NCBI RefSeq assembly: GCF_021352225.1
Contig: NZ_JAAUVI010000004.1
Span: 1 to 64,000, forward strand
Length of the DNA stretch: 64,000 nucleotides
DNA from: Methylobacterium sp. C25
GTDB taxonomy: Bacteria > Pseudomonadota > Alphaproteobacteria > Rhizobiales > Beijerinckiaceae
Reading direction: 5' to 3'
Shown here: positions 60,666-64,000 of the stretch, in pieces
Layout of the letters: every line of letters begins with the position of its first letter
Position numbering within the stretch: position 1 is the stretch's first letter
Notes under the pieces: model-generated
What the model saw: only the letters and a program-made list of their open reading frames with translations
Told to the model about the DNA's origin: nothing
Databases searched by the model: none
Program-made: the position numbers and the translations under genes

Positions 60666-60784
60666 CCGCCGAAACAACCTTCCGCCATCGAGGCCCGATC
60701 ATCGGGAGGGGAGTATTCTCGCATCGCGCCGCAGAGCGCCAGACGCATCGACGCAGATATGGGGTCGCGCCTGGCTCGGAACGA

Positions 60785-60812
60785 GAAAGCCCGGCCTCGC
60801 GGCCGGGCTTTC
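60785..60812 (-). terminator. Terminator between rpoZ and rsh
   Basis: GAAAGCCCGGCC-TCGC-GGCCGGGCTTTC, a perfect 12-bp stem 28 nt after the rpoZ stop. On the minus strand it ends in CTTTCTCGTT, a weak T-run. Confidence 0.75.
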
Positions 60813-60840
60813 CGAATGACTCGAGAGAAAGGCCTGGGCC

Positions 60841-61254
60841 TCAATCGCCCTCGTCGTCCGTCTCGGTCGGCGGGGCGAGGTTCTCGAGGCCGCGGAGCAG
60901 GTCTTCCTCGCTCATGCGGTCGAAGCTGACTTCGCTGTCGTCGCTCGCGCTGGACTGCGGCGCGACTGAAGCAGCGGCCGGCGAGCTCGACAGCAGCGGC
61001 ACGGTCTCGGCCTCCGGCTCGTCGACTTCGACGTATTTCTGCAGCGAATGGATCAGCTGCTCCTTGAGATCATCGGCCGTGATGGTCTCGTCGCCGATCT
61101 CGCGCAGAGCCACGACCGGATTTTTGTCGCGGTCCCGGTCAACGGTGAGCGGGGCGCCCGACGCGAGCAGGCGGGCGCGGTGGCTGGCGAGCAGCACCAG
61201 CTCGAACCGGTTCTCGACCTTCTCGATGCAGTCTTCGACGGTGACGCGAGCCAT
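60841..61254 (-). CDS. rpoZ: RNA polymerase omega subunit RpoZ
   Basis: A 137-residue protein. The N-terminal omega core is [30 protein letters not shown], with [14 protein letters not shown]. The acidic C-terminal extension (~85-137) is typical in alphaproteobacteria. It aids RNA polymerase assembly and ppGpp response. The rpoZ-rsh-pyrE order is the familiar one. Confidence 0.96.
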   Translation of the reverse strand: MARVTVEDCIEKVENRFELVLLASHRARLLASGAPLTVDRDRDKNPVVALREIGDETITADDLKEQLIHSLQKYVEVDEPEAETVPLLSSSPAAASVAPQSSASDDSEVSFDRMSEEDLLRGLENLAPPTETDDEGD

Positions 61255-61553
61255 GCGGAGCGGCTCCTTCCCAAACGCGTACGGAGTGTTGCGGAATGAA
61301 CGGGCTCCTTACACCCGATGTCGCTCTGCAACAAGCGGGTGTGAAACGCGACCGGCAGGGGCCCGCGATGCGATCGGTATTGCTCTTCGTCCCGGGCGAA
61401 CGGCACGCCGTCGGAGAAATATTGCTCATGTCATGTGCATTTTTTATTACTCCCCCCCCGCGTTGGGAACGTCTCATCAACACTGCCGGCGCTAAGGTTC
61501 CTGCCCCGGGCCTGCGCCCGAGCCTCCAGAATCGACGTCGATTGAGGCCTTCC

Positions 61554-62627
61554 TTGCTAACCGGTAGCGTCATTGTTCTGAGTGATCGGCCAGACCGCGA
61601 CCGTGCCTTGACCAGTCCTGTCGAGGCGGTCACGGAATGTCGGCTGGTCGGTCTCGACGAGACCTGGACCGGAATCGATGGCGTCGCCGGCATCATCGTC
61701 AACGTGAATCTGGCAGGCCCCGAAGCACGGCATTGCCTGACGCTGCTCCTGCGTCGACTGAATGGAAGGCGGCTCCCCTGCATCCATCTGGTCCGCAACA
61801 GCTCGGCCTCGACAGTGCGGGAGGCGCAGGCGCTCGGCGCCACGGCCTGTCTGTCGGCCCTGCTCGATCCCGAAACCGTGGTCGAAGCCCTGTTTCGCCA
61901 GATTAGTCCCGACGCAACGGTCTCCGAACTGGTCGTGCAGCGGCAGATCGCTCGCACGGGCACCCTGATCAACACCATGTTCCAGACGGCCGCGAGCGGC
62001 CAGATCGACTTGCAGGAGGTCGAACAGGGGCTGGACCCCGTCATGAACGCGGTGAAGGAGGGCGGCCTGACCGGCTGGCTCGAAGTGGTGCGCGCACATG
62101 ACGACGTCACCTTCCAGCATTGCCTGCTCGTCGCCGGGCTGACCGCGGGCTTTGCCCGTTCGCTCGGCCTGTCGAGCAAGGATTCTCATCTGATGGTCCG
62201 TGCGGCGCTCGTGCACGACGTCGGCAAGTCCCGGATCCCGCCCGAGATCCTGAACAAGCCAGGCCGCCTCGATCCGGACGAGTTCAGGGTGATGCGCACC
62301 CACGCCCCGATCGGCCACGAGATCCTGCTCGCCTCCGGCAATTGCGACCCGATCACCCTCGCGGTCACGCGCCACCATCATGAACTGCTCGACGGTTCGG
62401 GCTATCCCGACGGGCTGAGCAGCGATGCGATCGCCGATCCCGTCCGGCTGCTGACGATCTGCGACATCTACTCCGCCCTGATTGAGCGGCGCCCCTACAA
62501 GGAGCCGCTGCCCGAGGCCGAGGCTCTGCGCATCCTGCACGGCATGACGGGCAAGCTGGAGGACGGCCTCGTCGCGGCCTTCGCCAAGTCCGTCCGCACG
62601 GATTGCCGACATCCGATTGCCGCCTGA
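61554..62627 (+). CDS. HD-GYP domain cyclic-di-GMP phosphodiesterase-like protein
   Basis: About 357 residues from TTG 61554, with GAGG ~7 nt upstream; the frame stays open upstream to ATG 61296, so a longer product is possible. The N-terminal ~120 residues resemble a degenerate receiver-like domain (VIVLSDRPDRDRAL; GIIVNVNLAGPEARHCLTLLLRRL). The C-terminal HD-GYP domain has HDVGKSRIPPEILNKPGRL, AVTRHHHELLDGSGYPDGL, and a DIYSALIERRPYK segment. The metal-binding HD and GYP motifs are intact. It would hydrolyse cyclic di-GMP. It is divergent from rpoZ across a ~300-nt region. Confidence 0.85.
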   Translation: MLTGSVIVLSDRPDRDRALTSPVEAVTECRLVGLDETWTGIDGVAGIIVNVNLAGPEARHCLTLLLRRLNGRRLPCIHLVRNSSASTVREAQALGATACLSALLDPETVVEALFRQISPDATVSELVVQRQIARTGTLINTMFQTAASGQIDLQEVEQGLDPVMNAVKEGGLTGWLEVVRAHDDVTFQHCLLVAGLTAGFARSLGLSSKDSHLMVRAALVHDVGKSRIPPEILNKPGRLDPDEFRVMRTHAPIGHEILLASGNCDPITLAVTRHHHELLDGSGYPDGLSSDAIADPVRLLTICDIYSALIERRPYKEPLPEAEALRILHGMTGKLEDGLVAAFAKSVRTDCRHPIAA

Positions 62628-62872
62628 AGCCGGCTCAATCGCTTCGACTCGTCCCAGATCTGTGGTCTGCTCGGACAGCATGCAGCGCGAACCGACTCGT
62701 GACTTGCGAGTGCTCGTCGAAGCGGAGGCATGCGGATGCCGCTGAATCGGAGATCCGGAGACGGCACCTTGTGCGTCGCATCGTTGACACTCGCCCCCAC
62801 GAATGCGAGTGCGCCGCGCCTTGAGCGCGCGCCAATCTTTCGGCGACATGCGACGAGGGGAGACGAAACGTC

Positions 62873-63805
62873 ATGACCCGAGCCTTCATCTTCCCCGGTC
62901 AGGGCAGCCAGGTCGTCGGCATGGGCAAGGCGCTGGCCGAGATCTCGCCCGCCGCGCGGCATGTCTTCTCCGAGGTCGACGACGCGCTGAACCAAGGTCT
63001 GTCGAAGATCATGTTCGAGGGGCCGGCCGAAGAGCTGACGCTCACCGCGAACGCCCAGCCTGCGCTGATGGCAGCGAGCCTCGCGGTGGTGCGCACGCTG
63101 GAGACCGAGAAAGGTCTCGACATCGCCCGCGATGCGGCCTTCGTCGCCGGCCATTCGCTGGGAGAATACTCGGCGCTCGCCGCCGCCGGCACATTCTCCA
63201 TCGCCGACACCGCCCGGCTGCTGCGCATCCGAGGCGAGGCGATGCAGCGCGCTGTGGCGCCCGGCGAGGGCGCGATGGCGGCGTTGATCGGCCCCGATCT
63301 CGCCACCGCCCACGCCATCGCCGAGGAGGCGGCCGAGGGTCAGGTCTGTGGCGTCGCCAACGACAACGGGGCGGGACAGGTCGTCCTTTCAGGTCGCAAG
63401 TCGGCGATCGACCGGGCCATCGCCATCGCGCAGGCGCGAGGCGTGAAGCGGGCTATCCTTCTCAACGTCTCGGCGCCCTTCCACTGCGCCCTGATGGGGC
63501 CGGCCGCCGAGGCGATGCGCGAGGCGCTCGCCGACGTCTCGATGCGCGCACCGTCCGTTCCGGTCTACGCCAACGTCACCGCCGGCCCACTGAGCGATCC
63601 CGAAGCGATCCGCGAGGCGCTGGTGGCGCAGGTCACCGGCACGGTGCGCTGGGCCGAGAGCGTGGCCGCCATGGCCGCGGCCGGCGTCGACCGCTTCCAC
63701 GAGCTCGGCGCCGGCAAGGTGCTCACCGGCCTCGTCAAGCGCATCGCCCCTGCAGCTGCCGCCAATGCCATCGGCACGGCCGACGACGTCGCCGCCTACG
63801 CGTGA
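62873..63805 (+). CDS. fabD: Malonyl-CoA-acyl carrier protein transacylase FabD
   Basis: A 310-residue protein. It starts TRAFIFPGQGSQVVGMGKAL; the active-site serine lies in VAGHSLGEYSALAAAG, and the catalytic histidine region is SAPFHCALMGPAAEAM. It loads malonyl onto ACP for fatty acid synthesis. fabG starts 10 nt downstream. Confidence 0.97.
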   Translation: MTRAFIFPGQGSQVVGMGKALAEISPAARHVFSEVDDALNQGLSKIMFEGPAEELTLTANAQPALMAASLAVVRTLETEKGLDIARDAAFVAGHSLGEYSALAAAGTFSIADTARLLRIRGEAMQRAVAPGEGAMAALIGPDLATAHAIAEEAAEGQVCGVANDNGAGQVVLSGRKSAIDRAIAIAQARGVKRAILLNVSAPFHCALMGPAAEAMREALADVSMRAPSVPVYANVTAGPLSDPEAIREALVAQVTGTVRWAESVAAMAAAGVDRFHELGAGKVLTGLVKRIAPAAAANAIGTADDVAAYA

Positions 63806-63815
63806 GGAAGACAGC

Positions 63816-64000
63816 ATGTTCGATCTGACCGGCCGCAAGGCCCTCGTCACCGGCGCGACCGGCGGGTTGGGCGGCGCCATCGCCCGCGCCTTCCATGCCC
63901 AGGGCGCGCATGTCGCCCTCTCCGGCACCCGGCGCGCGGTGCTCGACGAACTCGCGGCCGAACTCGGTGGCGAGCGGGTCGCGGTGGTGGAAGCCAATCT
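63816..64000 (+). CDS. fabG: 3-oxoacyl-ACP reductase FabG (truncated by window end)
   Basis: The first ~61 codons are visible. The N-terminal Rossmann motif is GRKALVTGATGGLGGAIARAF, then GAHVALSGTRRAVLDELAAELGG, typical of FabG. The start is ATG 63816, with AGGAAG upstream. The catalytic Ser-Tyr-Lys lies beyond the edge. It is the second gene of a fabD-fabG operon. Confidence 0.92.
   Translation, partial: MFDLTGRKALVTGATGGLGGAIARAFHAQGAHVALSGTRRAVLDELAAELGGERVAVVEAN

Noticed and set aside
57624..60929. 1101-codon plus-strand open frame over pyrE and rsh
   Set aside because: It is antisense to both genes, with a composition typical of a shadow frame and no recognisable domain.

Overview
The window is high-GC chromosomal DNA from an alphaproteobacterium of the order Hyphomicrobiales, most likely Methylobacterium or Methylorubrum. 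The evidence is a split F-type ATP synthase F0 operon with a b' subunit, a Porin_2-family outer membrane porin, a CcrM-type cell-cycle methyltransferase, an imuA-imuB-dnaE2 mutagenesis cassette with a GAAC-N7-GAAC LexA box, and small DUF6894/DUF1192 proteins. The genus is inferred from gene content alone.

Layout. Positions 1-5.2 kb hold the end of a sulfite-oxidase-type molybdoenzyme, a LysR/DUF202 pair, an ECF sigma/anti-sigma pair, and two exported proteins (DUF305 and a YVTN beta-propeller). Positions 5.4-11.4 kb (minus strand) are the SOS mutagenesis operon imuA-imuB-dnaE2 plus a small exported protein. Positions 11.9-26.8 kb form an accessory, defence-like island that ends at an elongator-type tRNA-Met gene (27.2 kb). 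Positions 27.5-64 kb are ordinary core genome: a histone-deacetylase-like hydrolase, alkA and ada; an ABC-2 exporter; the atpI-B-E-F'-F operon; a DsbA-like protein, dciA, mutY and ccrM; rlpA, an ABC-F ATPase, a porin and an OmpA-like protein; a lytic transglycosylase, dapA, smpB, pyrE, rsh and rpoZ; an HD-GYP protein; and fabD followed by a truncated fabG.

The island is the interesting part. It holds three modules. (1) A tightly coupled cassette encodes a sigma-70-like protein, an XRE-type regulator, and a 1133-residue protein joining an ImmA/IrrE-like metalloprotease, a UvrD helicase and a Cas4/AddB-like nuclease. (2) A ubiquitin-like operon encodes a protein with three ubiquitin-like domains, an E1-like ThiF protein with an extra N-terminal domain, and a Cys-rich DUF6527 protein. 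(3) A run of effector/sensor genes encodes a DUF2235 lipase-like hydrolase, a winged-helix protein with a perfect RHIM amyloid motif, a 1354-residue STAND NTPase with a Cap4/DUF4297-like N-terminus, and a HEPN RNase-like protein. No integrase or transposase is visible.

In module 1, the natural model is DNA-damage or phage sensing through the protease, which would inactivate the XRE regulator as ImmA/ImmR and IrrE/DdrO do. In module 3, the RHIM protein could nucleate assembly of a neighbouring effector. Both are inferences from domain content and gene order.
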